Shown: positions 21,553 to 34,365, numbered from the stretch's first letter. The stretch: 64,000 bases of DNA from Stomoxys calcitrans (GCF_963082655.1 NC_081553.1:42637812-42701811); one strand, 5' to 3'. A program made the numbers and translations. Notes: generated by a model not told the origin, from the letters alone.

Positions 21553-23686
21553 ACAAGTAAAAAGGCATTAAGTTCAGCCGGGCCGAACTTTGGATACCCA
21601 CCACCTCGGGTATATATGTAAACTCCATTTCATCACAATCCGGTAAAAATTGGATAACTTAAGCACCCAAATTACGCACGGACACTGAGTGGCCTAATAT
21701 ATATGTCACAATTAAATTTTGTAGAACAAAATATTGGTCTTTTTGGCAGATATATTATTAACCGATCTGTACCATATTAAGGTCGGATATCGTGAAGCTC
21801 AGAAAAACTCACTGTTTCAAATTTCAGCGAAATCGGGTAAAAAATAAAGCTTTTATGGCCTTCAGACCCTTTATCGGGAGATCGGTCTATATGGCAGCTA
21901 TATGTAAATATAGTCCGATCTGTACCATATTTAAATCGGATGTTGAGAGGCTTAAAACTGTGCACTATTCCAAATTTCAGCGAAATCGGATGAAAAATAA
22001 AGCTTTTATGGCCTTCAGACCCATTATCGGGAGATCGGTCTATATGGCAGCTATATCTAAATATGGTCCGATCTGTACCATATTTTAATCAAATTTCGGG
22101 AGGCTTAAAATAATCCAATGTTTCAAATTTCAGTGAAATCGGGTAATAAATAAAGTTTTTGTGGGCTTCAGACCCTTTATCGGCAGATCGGTCTATATGA
22201 CAGCTATATCTAAATATATTGCGATCTGAACTATATTCAGGTCAGATGTCGGAAGGCTTAAAACTGCGCACTATTCCAAATTTCAGCGAAATCGGATAAA
22301 AGATAAAGCCTTTATAGACTTCAGACCCTTTATCGGGAGATCGGTCTATATTGCAGCTATATCTAAATATATTGCGATCTGAACTATATTCAGGTCAGAT
22401 GTCGGGAGGCTTAAAACTGCGCACTATTCCAAATTTCAGCGAAATCGGATAAAAAAAAGCCTTTATAGACTTCAGACCCTTTATCGGCAGATCGGTCTAT
22501 ATGACAGCTATATCAAAATATAGTCCGATCTGTACCATATTTGGGTCGGATGTTAAGAGGCCTAAAATAATCCAGTTTCAAATTTCAGTGAAATCGGGTA
22601 ATAAATATAGTTTTTATGGGCCTCCGACCCTTTATCGGGAGATCGGTCTATATAGCAGCTATATCTAAATATGGACCGATATAATCCATATTTAGGTCAG
22701 ATGTCAGAAGGCTTAAAATAATCCAATGTTTTAAATTTCAGTGAAATCGGGTAATAAATAAAGCTTTTATGGTCTTTGGACCCCTTATCCGGAGATCGGT
22801 CTATATGGTAGGTATATCTAAATATAGCCCGATCTGTACTATATTTGGGTCTGACATTTAGAGGCCTAAAACTGCGCACAATTCCAAATTTCAGCGAAAT
22901 CGTATAAAAAATAAAGCTTTTATGGCCTTCAGACCCTTTATCGGGAGATCGGCCTATATGGCAGCTATATCTAAATATGAACCGATCTAATCCATATTTA
23001 AGTCTGATGTCGGGAGGCGTAAAATAACCCACTGTTTTAAATTTCAGCGAAATCGGGTAATAAATAAAGCTTTTATGGGCTTCAGATCCTTTATCGGGAG
23101 ATCGGTCTATATGGCAGCTATATCTAAATATGGACCGATCTAATCCATATTTAAGTTAGATGTCAAAAGGCTTAAAATAACCCACTCTTTTAAATTTCAT
23201 CGAAATCCTGCAATAAATAAGGCTTCTAAGGGCTTCAGACCCTTTATCGGGAGATCGGTCTATATGGTAGCTATATCTAAATATAACCCGATCTGAACCA
23301 TATTTAGCTCAGTCAGTCTTAAGCTACTTACCGTTTCAAATTTTATTAAAATCGGATGAAGAATTAAGTTTTATGGGCATTAGACCCTTTATCGGAAAAT
23401 CGGTCTATATAGTAGCTATATCCAAATATGGTCCAATTTGGCCCACTCAACAATTTTACCAGCGTGCATCAGAAAGACGTATCTGTGGCAAATTTCATCT
23501 CAATATCTCAATTTTTGAAGGCTCTAGAGTGATTAAAACAGACGCATAGGACAAGGAAATCGTTTAATCGTCTTAGAATTTTACGACGATCCGAAATATA
23601 TATACTTTGTAGGTTCGAAAATTGATATTTCGATGTGTTGTAAACGGAAAGAATATTCCCCCTATCCTACGGTGTTGGGTATAAAA
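21553..23686 (-). mobile_element. HINE-C element, complete, nested in HINE-D
   Basis: The 3' end at the left is the inverse of ACTTGTT with a hairpin GTTCAGCCGGGCCGAAC (one mismatch), then GATACCCACCACCTCGGG. The 5' end at the right reads, on minus, TTATACCCAACACCGTAGG. Eleven monomers carry GATCGGTCTATATGGCAGC and CCTTTATCGGGAGATCGG. Phasing points lie at 21881, 22034, 22187 and 22340 and again at 22642, 22795, 22948, 23101 and 23254, each 153 bp apart. The microsatellite is almost absent: only a short ACAGACGCATAGGACAAGG remains near 23540. Confidence 0.82.
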
Positions 23687-24417
23687 AGCACTTGGTGCCA
23701 AATTTGGTAAAAATCGGACTAAATTTGTGTCTTCTGCCGCCTTAAAAGACCATATCGGATGAAATATATATATGGGAGCTATATATAAATCTGATCCGAT
23801 TCTGATGAAATTTTGCACACATACTAGGACATCACAAAAAGCACTCCGTGCCAAATTTGCAAAAGATTGGACCAAAATTGTGCCTTTTACAGCCTTAATA
23901 GGTCAAATCGGATGAAAGTTATATAAGGGAGCTATATCTAAATCTGAACCGATTTTGATGAAATTTTGCAAACGCATGAAGATGTCACACGAAACATCTC
24001 ATGCTAAATTTGGTAAAGATCGGACCAAAATTGTGGCACTCACAGCTTTAAAAGGGTATATCGGATGAAAGATATATATGGGAGCTATGTGTAAATCTGG
24101 ATACATCGGATGAAAGATATGTGTGGGAGCTATGTGCAAATCTGGACCGATTTTTTCCAAATCAATAGCGTTCGTCCTTGGACCAAAAAAGAGTTTTATG
24201 CAAAATTTTGTGAAAATCGGACAACAAATGCGACCTGTACCTTGATTACAAGAATGCATGGACGGACGGACAGACGGGCATAGCTAAATCGAATCAGGAA
24301 GTGATTCTAAGCCGATCCGTATACTTATCGATGGTTCTAGCTCTTCTCTTTCTTAGCGTTGCAAACAAATGCACAAATCTATAATACCCTGTACCATAGT
24401 GGTGGTTTAGGGTATAA

Positions 24418-25768
24418 AAATGTGTAGTATTTAAAATTCGAAAATTTTGCTGAATTTTTAAAGCCGGAAAATTTAAAAATTCAATTTTTTTTTTGTTATT
24501 TATATTTAAATAGATTTTAAATTTCTAAAAATAAAACATTAAATATAATTTCAAATATATTCATTAATTGGCACGCATTTTGTACTCATCGGAATTTCAC
24601 ACAAGTATTAATTGAAAAACAAAAGACTTAAGAGACAAGCAGCATGCAAGCTATCCTCACTTGAGCAGAGTACCAGCAAAGACAACCATATTTTCAAATG
24701 ATGCAACAAACGACATGTACTTCAATTTATGACAACCAAGACTCAAATAACATTTTCAAAAATTTTACGTAATAAACTCATAAAACAAAGTACAAGCATT
24801 TTCATATTAGAAAATGATATAAAAAGCTGGCTCATATGAAGAAAACAGGTAATGTTATTTAATATCTCCAAACCCCCCATATACAGCCAATCAAAGAAAT
24901 GTCATGAAGACCAACACGCTTCACATCTTCACGCTCATTTGCCAGGGAGGGCAAACAAAGATGTTGTACATCTGTGCGGGATGAGAAAGTTTACAAAAAC
25001 AAATTTTTTAATTGATAACAAAAGTAAATTAAAATCGAGCGCTACCTTAAATGGAGCATGAGTTTGAAGTAAAATTGTGTTGGTTAGCTGCTAATCAACT
25101 ACGCCCGAAAATGTTTACAATGTAGTGAAGCGCAAACATATCATAAAATGCAATAACATCTACTGATGAAATGAAGTCGGCGACGTTAATGTCTTCTTGG
25201 CAGGTACCACAGACTTTTCAAACATTTGGAAATGCACATAAGGCGCAATGGTTTTTATTGAGTTTGAGCTAAATTGCTTGACATGTCTTACTGTTTTGGT
25301 TTTCTTTCAATTGTTGACCATGATATCATCTGTTTGATATCAAGGTTGCCACAAGGGATAGCTTAACATTTTGAATGAGTTTAAGTTTAAACTTTCTTTA
25401 GAGGGTAAGTTGTAGCTTTCAAATACCAATATGGTTAATTTTTAATTGTAAAGTTTGGGATAAAAAATTAGTGTATTGATATAAAAAAAATTCAAATGTA
25501 TACTCTGAAAAAATACTAAATCGTGCATATTAAGAAAGCATATTAGAAAAACATTTCAAAATTGAGGAACTTAGAGAAATATTCCTAGTTTAGTTAGTGG
25601 ACCAAACGGCTTATTATAAACGATCAACCCATAAAACCATTAACACCTTATCCTCCATTTCCCTGTGTGATATCGATGAAATTTAATATTTTCATTGTTT
25701 CGAGCATTTTTATTGACGAACCTGTTTTCTAACATAAAAATCAAAAACAGAACCACTTTGAAAAAAAA
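24418..25768. other. AT-rich non-repetitive stretch, no gene supported
   Basis: Only short frames are seen. Positions 24440-24560 are almost pure A/T. The right edge is an A run holding the next HINE-A. Confidence 0.5.
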
Positions 25769-27233
25769 ACAAGTAAAAGCGTGCTAAGTTCGGCCGGGTC
25801 GAATCTTATATACCTTCCACCATGGATCGCATTTGTCGAGTTCTTTTCCCGCCATCACTTTTTAGGCAAAAAAAGGATATAAGAAAAGATTTGCTCTATC
25901 AAGATATGGTCCGGTTTGGACCACAATTAAATTATATGTTGGAGGCCTGAGTAAAATGTCAGTCAATTCGAGTAAGAATTGCGCCCTTTGGAGGCTCAGG
26001 AAGTAAAATAGAGAGATCGATTTATATGGGAGCTGTATCGGCCTATAGACCGATTCAGACCATAATAAACACGTATGTTGATGGTCATAAGAGAATCCGT
26101 CGTACAAAATTTCAGGCAAATCGGATAATAATTGCGACCTCTAAAGGCTTAAGAAGTTAAGATCCCAGATCTGTTTATATGGCAGGTATATCAGGTTATG
26201 AATCAATTTGAACCTTATCTGACACAGTTGTTGAAAGTCATAATAAAATGCGTCATGCAAAATTCCATTCAAATCGAATTAGAACTGCGCCCTCCAGAAG
26301 CTCAAGAAGTCAAGTCCCCAGATCTGTTTATATAACAGCTATATCAGGTTATGAACCGATTTGAACCATACTTGGCACAGTTGTTGGATATCATAATAAA
26401 ACACATCGTGCAAAATTTCATTCCAATCGGATAAGCATTGCGCACTCTAGAAGCTCAAGAAGTCAAGACTCAAGATCGGTTTATATGACACCTATATCAG
26501 GTTATGGACCGATTTGAACCGTACTTGGCACAGTTGTTTGATAACATAACAAAACACGTCGTGCAAAATTTCATTCAAATCGGATAAGCATTGCGCACTC
26601 TAGAAGCTCAAGAAGTCAAGACTCAAGATCGGTTTATATGACACCTATATCAGGTTATGGACCGATTTGAATCATACTTAGCACAGTTGTTAGATATCAT
26701 AATAAAACACATCGTGCAAAATTTCGTTCTAATCGGATAAGAATTGCGCTCTCTAGAGGCTCAAGAAGTCAAGACCCAAGATCGATTTATATGGCAGCTA
26801 TATCAGGTTATGAACCGATTTGAACCATACTTGGCACAGTTGTTGGACATCATAACAAAACACGCCGTGCAAAATTTCATTCCAATCGGATAAGAATTGC
26901 GCCCTCTAGAGGCTCAAGAAGTCAAGACCCAAGATCGGTTTATATGGCAGCTATATCAAAACATGAACCGATATGACCCATTTACAATACCAACCGACCT
27001 ACACTAATAAGAAGTATTTGTGCAAAATTTCAAGCGGTTAGCTTTACTCCTTCGGAAATAGCGTGCTTTTGACAGACAGACGGACGGACAGACGGACGGA
27101 CATGGTTAGATCGACATAAAATGTTGCGACGATCAAGAATATATATACTTTATGGGGTCTCAGACGAATATTTCGAGTAGTTACAAACAGAATGACGAAA
27201 CTAGTATACCCCCCATCCTATGGTGGAGGGTAT
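25769..27233 (-). mobile_element. HINE-A element, complete, with perfectly phased array
   Basis: The left 3' end is AACAAGTAAAAGCGTGCTAA followed by TTCGGCCGGGTCGAA (one hairpin mismatch). The right 5' end is ATGGTGGAGGGTATTAAAA. Phasing motifs GATCTGTTTATAT or GATCGGTTTATAT occur at 26168, 26321, 26474, 26627, 26780 and 26933: five successive intervals of exactly 153 bp. The microsatellite is at 27071-27103. HelG sequence starts immediately beyond the 5' end. Confidence 0.88.
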
Positions 27234-29738
27234 TAAAATTTAGAATCCAAATTTTGGATGGGATACCTAGGGGCGCAGCCCCACCCTCAAAATCTACCAA
27301 ATATATATTTAGGCCAATCATGGCAATATGGGACTCAAATGAAAGGTATTTAAGAGTAGAAAACGTATCTGCTATCCGATTGTCGGACTAAGTGTTTGGG
27401 GGACCACCCCAACCTCCAAAACCCTTCTAAATCGGACATATTTACCAACCTTGGCAATATGGGACTCAAATGAGAGATATTTGCGAGTAGAATACGAATT
27501 TGGTATCCAAATGTGGGACCAAGTTTCTGGGGGTGCTCCCCTTCCGCAAAACACCACCCAAACAGGACTTATTTAGTGATAATGGTAATATGGGGCTCAA
27601 ATAAAAGGTATTTAAGTGTAGAATTAGAATCTGTTATCCAAATATGGCGACAAGTGTTTGGGGGGCCGTCTCTCACCAAAAACCTTCCCCAAAGGGTACA
27701 AATTTACGACCATAGCAGTATGGGGCACAAATGAAAGGTCTTTGGGAGTAAAGCACGAATCTGATATCAATATTCGGGAAAATTGACTATGGGGCCACTC
27801 TACCCCCACAACACCACCCAATAGGAAGTATTTGCTGACTATTGCAATATGAGGCTCAAATAAGAGGATTTTTAGGCTAGAACACGAATCCGATGTATAT
27901 TTTGAGACTAGAACACGAATCCGATGTATATTTTGAAGGGCAACTCACTGAGTGGCCGCCCATTCCACAAAACACCCAACAAGCTGGTCATGTTTACCGA
28001 CTATGGAAATATGGGGCTCAAACTTAAGATATTTGGTAGTAGACCACGTATCTGATATTAACATCAGGGACCTTCTGTCTAGGGGACGTCCCACCACCAT
28101 AACAACCCCCAAATAGTATGTATTTGTTCACCAAGACACTTTTGGGTCTTAACGAGAGTGGAGCTAAATATTTATAGTTTTTGGGGCCAATACCCCAAAC
28201 CGGACATATTTGCTGACTTTTGCAATAAGGAGTTTAAATGAGATTAAAAAACGAATTTGATATCCAATTTTGAGGCCAATGGCAATATGGGGTTCAAATA
28301 AATAATAAATAGATATATGAGAAAAAATCACATTGCTGATATATTTTCCGGGCTTAGTGATTGGGGGACCACCCTTATCCCCAAAACACCCCTAAATCGC
28401 CCATATATACCGACCATGTCATTGTGGAGCTTAAATGAAAGGTATTGGGGGGTAGAGCAAGAATTGATACCCACTGTCGGGATACGAATTTGATATCCAA
28501 ATGTAGGACCATGCATTTATGGCATCACCCTTTCCCAAAACACCCCCAAAGGAAAACAATTTTTCGACCATGCCAATATGTGGCTCAAACGAAAGATATT
28601 TGAGATTAGAAAACGAATTTGATAACCTATTTTGCGGCAATGTGTTTTTGGGGGACGCCTCATCGTGTAAACTCTTCTTAAGCCAATGGCAATATGGGGT
28701 TTAAATAAATGGTATTTGAAAGAAGTGCACGATGCTGATATATTTTCAGGGCCATGTATCTGGGGGACCACCTCTCCCCCGAAAACACCTCTTAATCTAT
28801 CGGGGGACCACCCCATACCCCAAAACACCCCTAAATGTGGCGTATTTACCGACGATATCAATGTGGAACTTAAATGAAAGGATTTGGGGGGTAGAGCCAG
28901 AATTGGTACCCACTGTCGGGACCAATTTTCTGGGGGTAGAATATTTTCCGGGCTTTGTGTTTGGGGGACTACCCCATACCCCAAAACACCCCTAAATCGG
29001 GCATATTTACCGACCATGTCAATGTGGAGCTTAATTGAAAGGTATTGGGGGGGTAGAGCAAGAATTGCTACCCACTTTCGGGACCAATTTTGTGGGGGTC
29101 TATCCCTTTCCCAAAATACCCCACAAACAGTAATTTTTTTACTGACCATCGCAATATGGGGCTCAAATAAAGGTATTTGGGAGTAGAATACGAATTTGAT
29201 ATCCAAATGTAGGACCATGTATGTAAGGCATCACCTCTTTCCCAAAACACCCCCAAAGGGGTAAAAATTTTCGACCATGCCAATATGTGGCTCAAATGAA
29301 AGGTGTTTGAGATTAGAAAACGAATTTGATAACCTATTTTGGGGCCATGTGTTTGGGGGACGCCTCATCCTGTAAACTCCTCTTCAGCCAATGGCTATAT
29401 TATGTTTAAATAAATGGTATTTGAAAGAAGAGCACGATGCTGATATTTTTTCAGGGCCAAGTGTTTGGGGGACCCCGAAAACACCCCTTATCTCATCATA
29501 TCATGAGAATATCGGACTGAAATGAAATATTTTAAGAATAGAGTACACCTTACATTCAAACTTAAATTCGTAGACCAATAAAGACATGGGATTCACACTG
29601 TTAGTCAAGCGATATACTATTTTCGTAGCATGGTATTTCACTAAAAGCTCTTTTATTGTCGAAAATAAATATTTTAAGGAAATTTTTGTTCCATATAAAG
29701 TAAAAGAAGGCGCAGCGGATCGGGCCCGGGTCAGCTAG
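27234..29738 (+). mobile_element. HelG element, SINE-less subtype, 5' part missing
   Basis: Units recur with GCAATATGGGACTCAAATGA-type motifs at 27325, 27455, 27587, 27717 and 27846, about 130 bp apart. A further unit is lengthened by a 31-bp local duplication (GAACACGAATCCGATGTATA near 27880 and 27911). A 706-bp segment is duplicated (GGCATCACC at 28521 and 29227). The 3' end has GAAATATTTTAAGAATAGAG, then AAGAAGGCGCAGCGGATCGG and CTAG at 29735-29738, followed by T. It lacks the SINE found in the other subtype and pairs with the inverted copy at 32004-36895. Confidence 0.75.
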
Positions 29739-29744
29739 TATGTA

Positions 29745-29981
29745 TTGGGTTGCCCAAAAAGTAATTGCGAATTTTTCATATAGTCGGCGTTGGCAAATTT
29801 TTTCACAGCTTGTGACTCTGTAATTGCATTCTTTCTTCTGTCAATTATCAGCTGTTACTTTTAGCTTGCTTTAGAAAAAAAGTGTAAAAAAAGTATATTT
29901 GATTAAAGTTCATTCTATGTTTTATTAAAAATGCATTTACTTTCTTTTAAAAAATCCGCAATTACTTTTTGGGCAACCCAA
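29745..29981 (+). mobile_element. mariner MITE copy 3
   Basis: It has TTGGGTTGCCCAAAAAGTAA at both ends (inverted) and TA duplications at 29743-29744 and 29982-29983. It is 237 bp. It is nearly identical to copies 4 and 5, which suggests fairly recent mobilisation. It lies six bases beyond the HelG CTAG end. Confidence 0.9.
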
Positions 29982-30003
29982 TATATATATATACTACTGA
30001 ATA

Positions 30004-30273
30004 CTAAATTTCTCATGAACATTCCATCTAGGAACAGGGAATACTTCTCTCATATCAATGAGTGCAGTCCGATTAATGTTTAAGCTCAATGATAAGGGAC
30101 CTCTTTTTTTGTGTCGAGTACCGCGTACCTCAAAGCGACACTCCTTGGTAGAGAAGTTTTAACATGGCAATATACTTTACAAATGTAACCAGCAAAGGGA
30201 TAACAAGTGATTCGAACCCAGGCGCATGGCTCCATAGGTGGACATGCTTACCTCTGTGCTACGGTGCCCTCAT
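30004..30273 (-). mobile_element. tRNA-derived SINE, free copy
   Basis: On minus, the head reads CCGTAGCACAGAGGTAAGCA (A-box region, near 30264) and GGGTTCGAATC (B box, near 30219). The body then carries TTGTTATCCCTTTGCTGG, CAAGGAGTGTCGCTTTGAGG and CTCATTGATATGAGAGAAGT, ending near TTCATGAGAAATTTAG. It is about 270 bp. It sits between two MITEs in opposite orientation. Confidence 0.78.
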
Positions 30274-30297
30274 ATATGTATACTACAAACCAATATA

Positions 30298-30534
30298 TTG
30301 GGTTGCCCAAAAAGTAATTGCGGATTTTTTAAAAGAAAGTAAATGCATTTTTAATAAAACTTATAATGAACTTTAATCAAATATACTTTTTTACACTTTT
30401 TTTTCTGAAGCAAGCTAAAAGTAAAAGCTGATAACTGACAGAAGAAAGAATGCAATTACAGAGTCACAAGCTGTGCAAAAATTTGTCAACGCCGACTATA
30501 TGAAAAATCCGCAATTACTTTTTGGGCAACCCAA
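30298..30534 (-). mobile_element. mariner MITE copy 4 (inverted relative to copy 3)
   Basis: The same 237-bp element in opposite orientation, flanked by TA at 30296-30297 and 30535-30536. The ends match the other copies perfectly over at least 20 bases. Confidence 0.9.
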
Positions 30535-32003
30535 TATATTACAAACGAAATTAATGAGGTTAATATTCCCCCATCCTATAAAAGGATTTATAGCCGCCGT
30601 AAAATATCTTTATAATGTCGCCTGGGTTTCAACCTCTTCACCTAAGGTGGTAGTTGATGATACTGACGCCCAACAATTTGTATATCTTATTTTTGTTAGT
30701 TTCTTTTAATACAGAGTAAATGCAAAATTTTCTGTATGTGTCTTAAGTCTTTTGTTTTTCTCAAAACATCACAGCAAAAATTGGCAACATCAATACATGG
30801 AAATAAAAATTGACCCATTGTGAACCTGCTCATTATACACAGTAAATCTAATCGTAAAATTTAACTGACTACATATTCACACACAACGTCACACATCTAA
30901 CCACTTTTCTGAGCTGATAACTGGATGTCTTGGCATTAAGGCAAAACTGGAACACGGGGCAGCTTCTATGCGCCATTTGCCAGTTTCTGCATATGACACT
31001 GGACACCAGAGAGCATGTAGCAAATGAAAATGATGTTGAACATTGGTGTTGAACACATTGATTCATCGATGCTTATGTTTATATCTGCAATGCCTGAGAC
31101 ATCAAAGTGAAATATGATAGAATAATTACAAAACGAAATGTCTGTGTGGAATAGAAGTTATGGCATAAATGATATATGCACAAGCAACATACATACATAC
31201 ATGCACACGTATCACAGGCATCTTAAATTCAATTTCATATACATGTCTGGTTACGCTACACCGTGAACTGGCCTAAACGTATAGCCAGGCCCAGGCAAAG
31301 AGACTGAATATGGTTGGCAGCAGAATATCCATCTGGATCTAAATGGATGAAAATTACTACTGATGCAGCCAGAGATGAAACACTATCGACACCATCGATG
31401 ATCCCATAGTGGCAAGTAAGAGGAGAATACTGTTAGTTTATGTAATTGATTTATGCATTCTTAGCGATTATCTAAGAATATCCAAACCAGGAACGTGATG
31501 CTAAAGCAGAAGCAAAATAATTGAAATTCAATACAAATGCAAGTGCTGTGTGTCTGAGATGAATACTGGCCACTGAATGTTGGTCATTTTGTTGTTTTTC
31601 TTAAAAACATAATGTGAACAGATTAGCTTGTTTGTTTGCCACTTGCAATACAAGTCGCCAGCATTGTTGACGCTGGGTGTCTGCAGTGCTGCTTTGTGTG
31701 CTGTTGTGTTCTGTTGCATTGGTTTTAATGCTTTTGTGGCAATGTTGTACTGTGAATCTCTTCCATGTTAGATGATGCCTAATTCATTTCTCAACACCTT
31801 TTGGGTGTTAATGAGTATGAATTACTTTCATAGTGGTTCATTATATTTCAAAACTTGTAATGTGGATAAAGAAAGTAGCTGGACATGGTGTTGAGACATT
31901 GCTAAGCCGTCATCTCTTTGGGGTCACACCACCTCCCCATAATTCTCACGAACGACCGACAACCCGACTTCATAACCTCTGAGCGCCGGACGTTTATCAA
32001 TCA
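30535..32003. other. Non-repetitive stretch, no gene supported
   Basis: A (CATA)n patch lies at about 31188-31203. Small open frames occur on both strands without domain features. This stretch, with the MITE/SINE/MITE group, separates two inverted HelG copies. Confidence 0.5.
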
Positions 32004-33280
32004 CTAGCTGACCCGGGCCCGCTCCGCTGCGCCTTCTTTTACTTTTCATGGAACAAAAGTTTCCTTGGAATATTTATTTTCGGCAATTAAAAATCTTTTA
32101 GTGAAATACCATGCTAACTTGAATAACAGTTTAACAATAAAAGTGCCTTTTTGTCTGAATCCCATGTGATCTTTATTGATCTACGAATTTAAGTTTGGAT
32201 GTAAGGTGTACTCCATTCTTAAAATACTTCATTTCCGCCCGATATTCTCATGATGTCTGATTAAATGGTGTTTTTGGGGGAGCGGTGGTCCCCCAGATAC
32301 ATGTCCCTGAAAAAATATCAGCCTCGTGCTCTTCTCTCAAATAGCATTCATTTAAACCCCATATGGCCATTGGCTTAAGAGGAGTTTAAAGGATGAGGCG
32401 TCCCCCAAACACATGGCCCCCAAAATTGGTTATCAAATTCGTTTTCTAATCTCAAATACCTTTCATTTGAGCCACATTATGGCATGGTCGAAAAATGTTT
32501 TCCCTTTGGGGGTGTTTTGGGAAAGGGGTGATGCCCTAAATGCATGGTCCTTCATTTGGATATAAAATTCGTATTATACTCCCAAATACCTTTATATGAG
32601 CCCCATATTGCAATGGTCAGTAAAAAATTGTTGTTTGTGGGGTATTTTGGGAAAGGTGTAGACCCCCAGAAAATTGGTGCCGAAAATGGGTATCAATTCT
32701 TGCTCTACCCCCCAATACCTTTCATTTAGGCCCACATTGACATGGTCGGTAAATATGCCCGATTAAGGGGTGTTTTGGGGATTGGAGTGGTCGCCCAAAC
32801 ACTAAGCCCAGAAAATATATCAGTAACGTTCTCCACTCTCATATATCTATATATCATTTATATGAACCCCATATTGCCATTGGCCTCAAAATTGGATACC
32901 AAATTCGTTTTCTTCGTAAACTCCTTATTGCAAAAGTCAGCAATTATGTCCGGTTTGGGGTATTGGCCCTAAAAACTATGAATATTTAGTTCTACTCTCT
33001 TTACGACCCAAATTGTCTTGGTGAGCAAATACGGCCTATTTGGGGGTTGTTATGGTGGTGGGACGTCCGCTAGACAGTTGGTCCCTAATGTTGATAACAG
33101 ATACGTGGTCTACTCCCAAATACCTTTAATTTGAGCACCATATTTCCATAGTCGGCAAACATGACCGGCTTGGGGGATGGGCGGCCACTCAGTGAGTTAG
33201 CCTTGAAAATATATATTGGATTCGTGTTCCACTCTAAAAACCCTCTCATTTGAGCCTCATATTCCAAAAGTCAGCAAATA

Positions 33281-33517
33281 TTGGGTTGCCCAAAAAGTAA
33301 TTGCGGATTTTTCATATAGTCGGCGTTGACAAATTTTTTCACAGCTTGTGACTCTGTAATTGCATTCTTTCTTCTGTCAGTTATCAGCTGTTACTTTTAG
33401 CTTGCTTTAGAAAAAAAGTGTAAAAAAAGTATATTTGATTAAAGTTCATTCTAAGTTTTATTAAAAATGCATTTACTTTCTTTTAAAAAATCCGCAATTA
33501 CTTTTTGGGCAACCCAA
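33281..33517 (+). mobile_element. mariner MITE copy 5
   Basis: A 237-bp copy with TTGGGTTGCCCAAAAAGTAA termini and TA duplications at 33279-33280 and 33518-33519, inserted in a HelG unit. Confidence 0.9.
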
Positions 33518-34365
33518 TACTTACTATTTGGGTGGTGTTGGGAGGGTGGCGTGGCCCCATAGACACTTTTCACAAATATTCATATCAGATTTGTGCTTTA
33601 CTCCTAAATACCTTTTATTTGAGACCCATGTGGCTATAGTCGTAAATATGTCCCCTTTGGGGGAGGTTTTTGGGGAGAGACGGCCACCCAAACACTTGGT
33701 CCCATATTTGGATATCAGATTCTAATTCTACACTCAAATACCTTTTAATTAAGTCCCATATTCCCATGGTCAGTAAATAAGTCCTTTTTGGGGGGTGTTT
33801 TGGGAAAGGGGTGGAACCCTGGAAACGTGGCTGCACATTTTGATATCAGATTCGTATTCTACTCGCAAATACCTTTCATTTGAATCCCATATTGCCATGG
33901 TCGGTAAATATGTCCGATTTAGGGGTGTTTTGGGGTTCGGGGTGGTCGCCCTAGAACTTGGTTCGACAATTGGGTATCAGATACGTTTTCTTATCCTAAA
34001 CACCTTTCATTTGAGTCCCATATTGTCGTGATTGGCCTAAATATATGTTTGGTAGGTTTTAGGGTGGGGCGGCCCCCCTAGGTACCCCATCCGAAATTTG
34101 GATACCAACATTTTATTTTTAGGGTACTATATGAGAGCAAAAAAAAAATTTCGCTTAAATCGCACCACCCATCTCCGAGATCTGGGATTTCTGAAAACTA
34201 GGGTAAGGGGGAGGGGCCGATATGAAAAAATTTAGTACCCTATTTTCACCACGGGATCATTATGCACCATCTGTGAAATTTCAAGTAAATCGGTTCAGCC
34301 GTTTCTGAGTCTATAAGGAACACACAAACATAAAAAGAAACCTTCAAACAATCACAAATTGATTT

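Larger units (their letters stand above)
21178..24417 (-). mobile_element. HINE-D element (3'-truncated) hosting HINE-C
   Basis: The right-hand 5' end reads, on minus, TTATACCCTAAACCACCAC, followed by GTTTGCAACGCTAAGAAAG, and the CGGA/CAGA microsatellite at 24260-24276. Monomers carry GATGAAATTTTGCACACA and TGCCAAATTTGGTAAAAATC. Equivalent points at 23804 and 23957 are 153 bp apart. At 21350 and 21521 they are 171 bp apart because of an 18-base insert. No 3' hairpin is visible at the left edge. HINE-C (21553-23686) splits the array. Confidence 0.75.
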
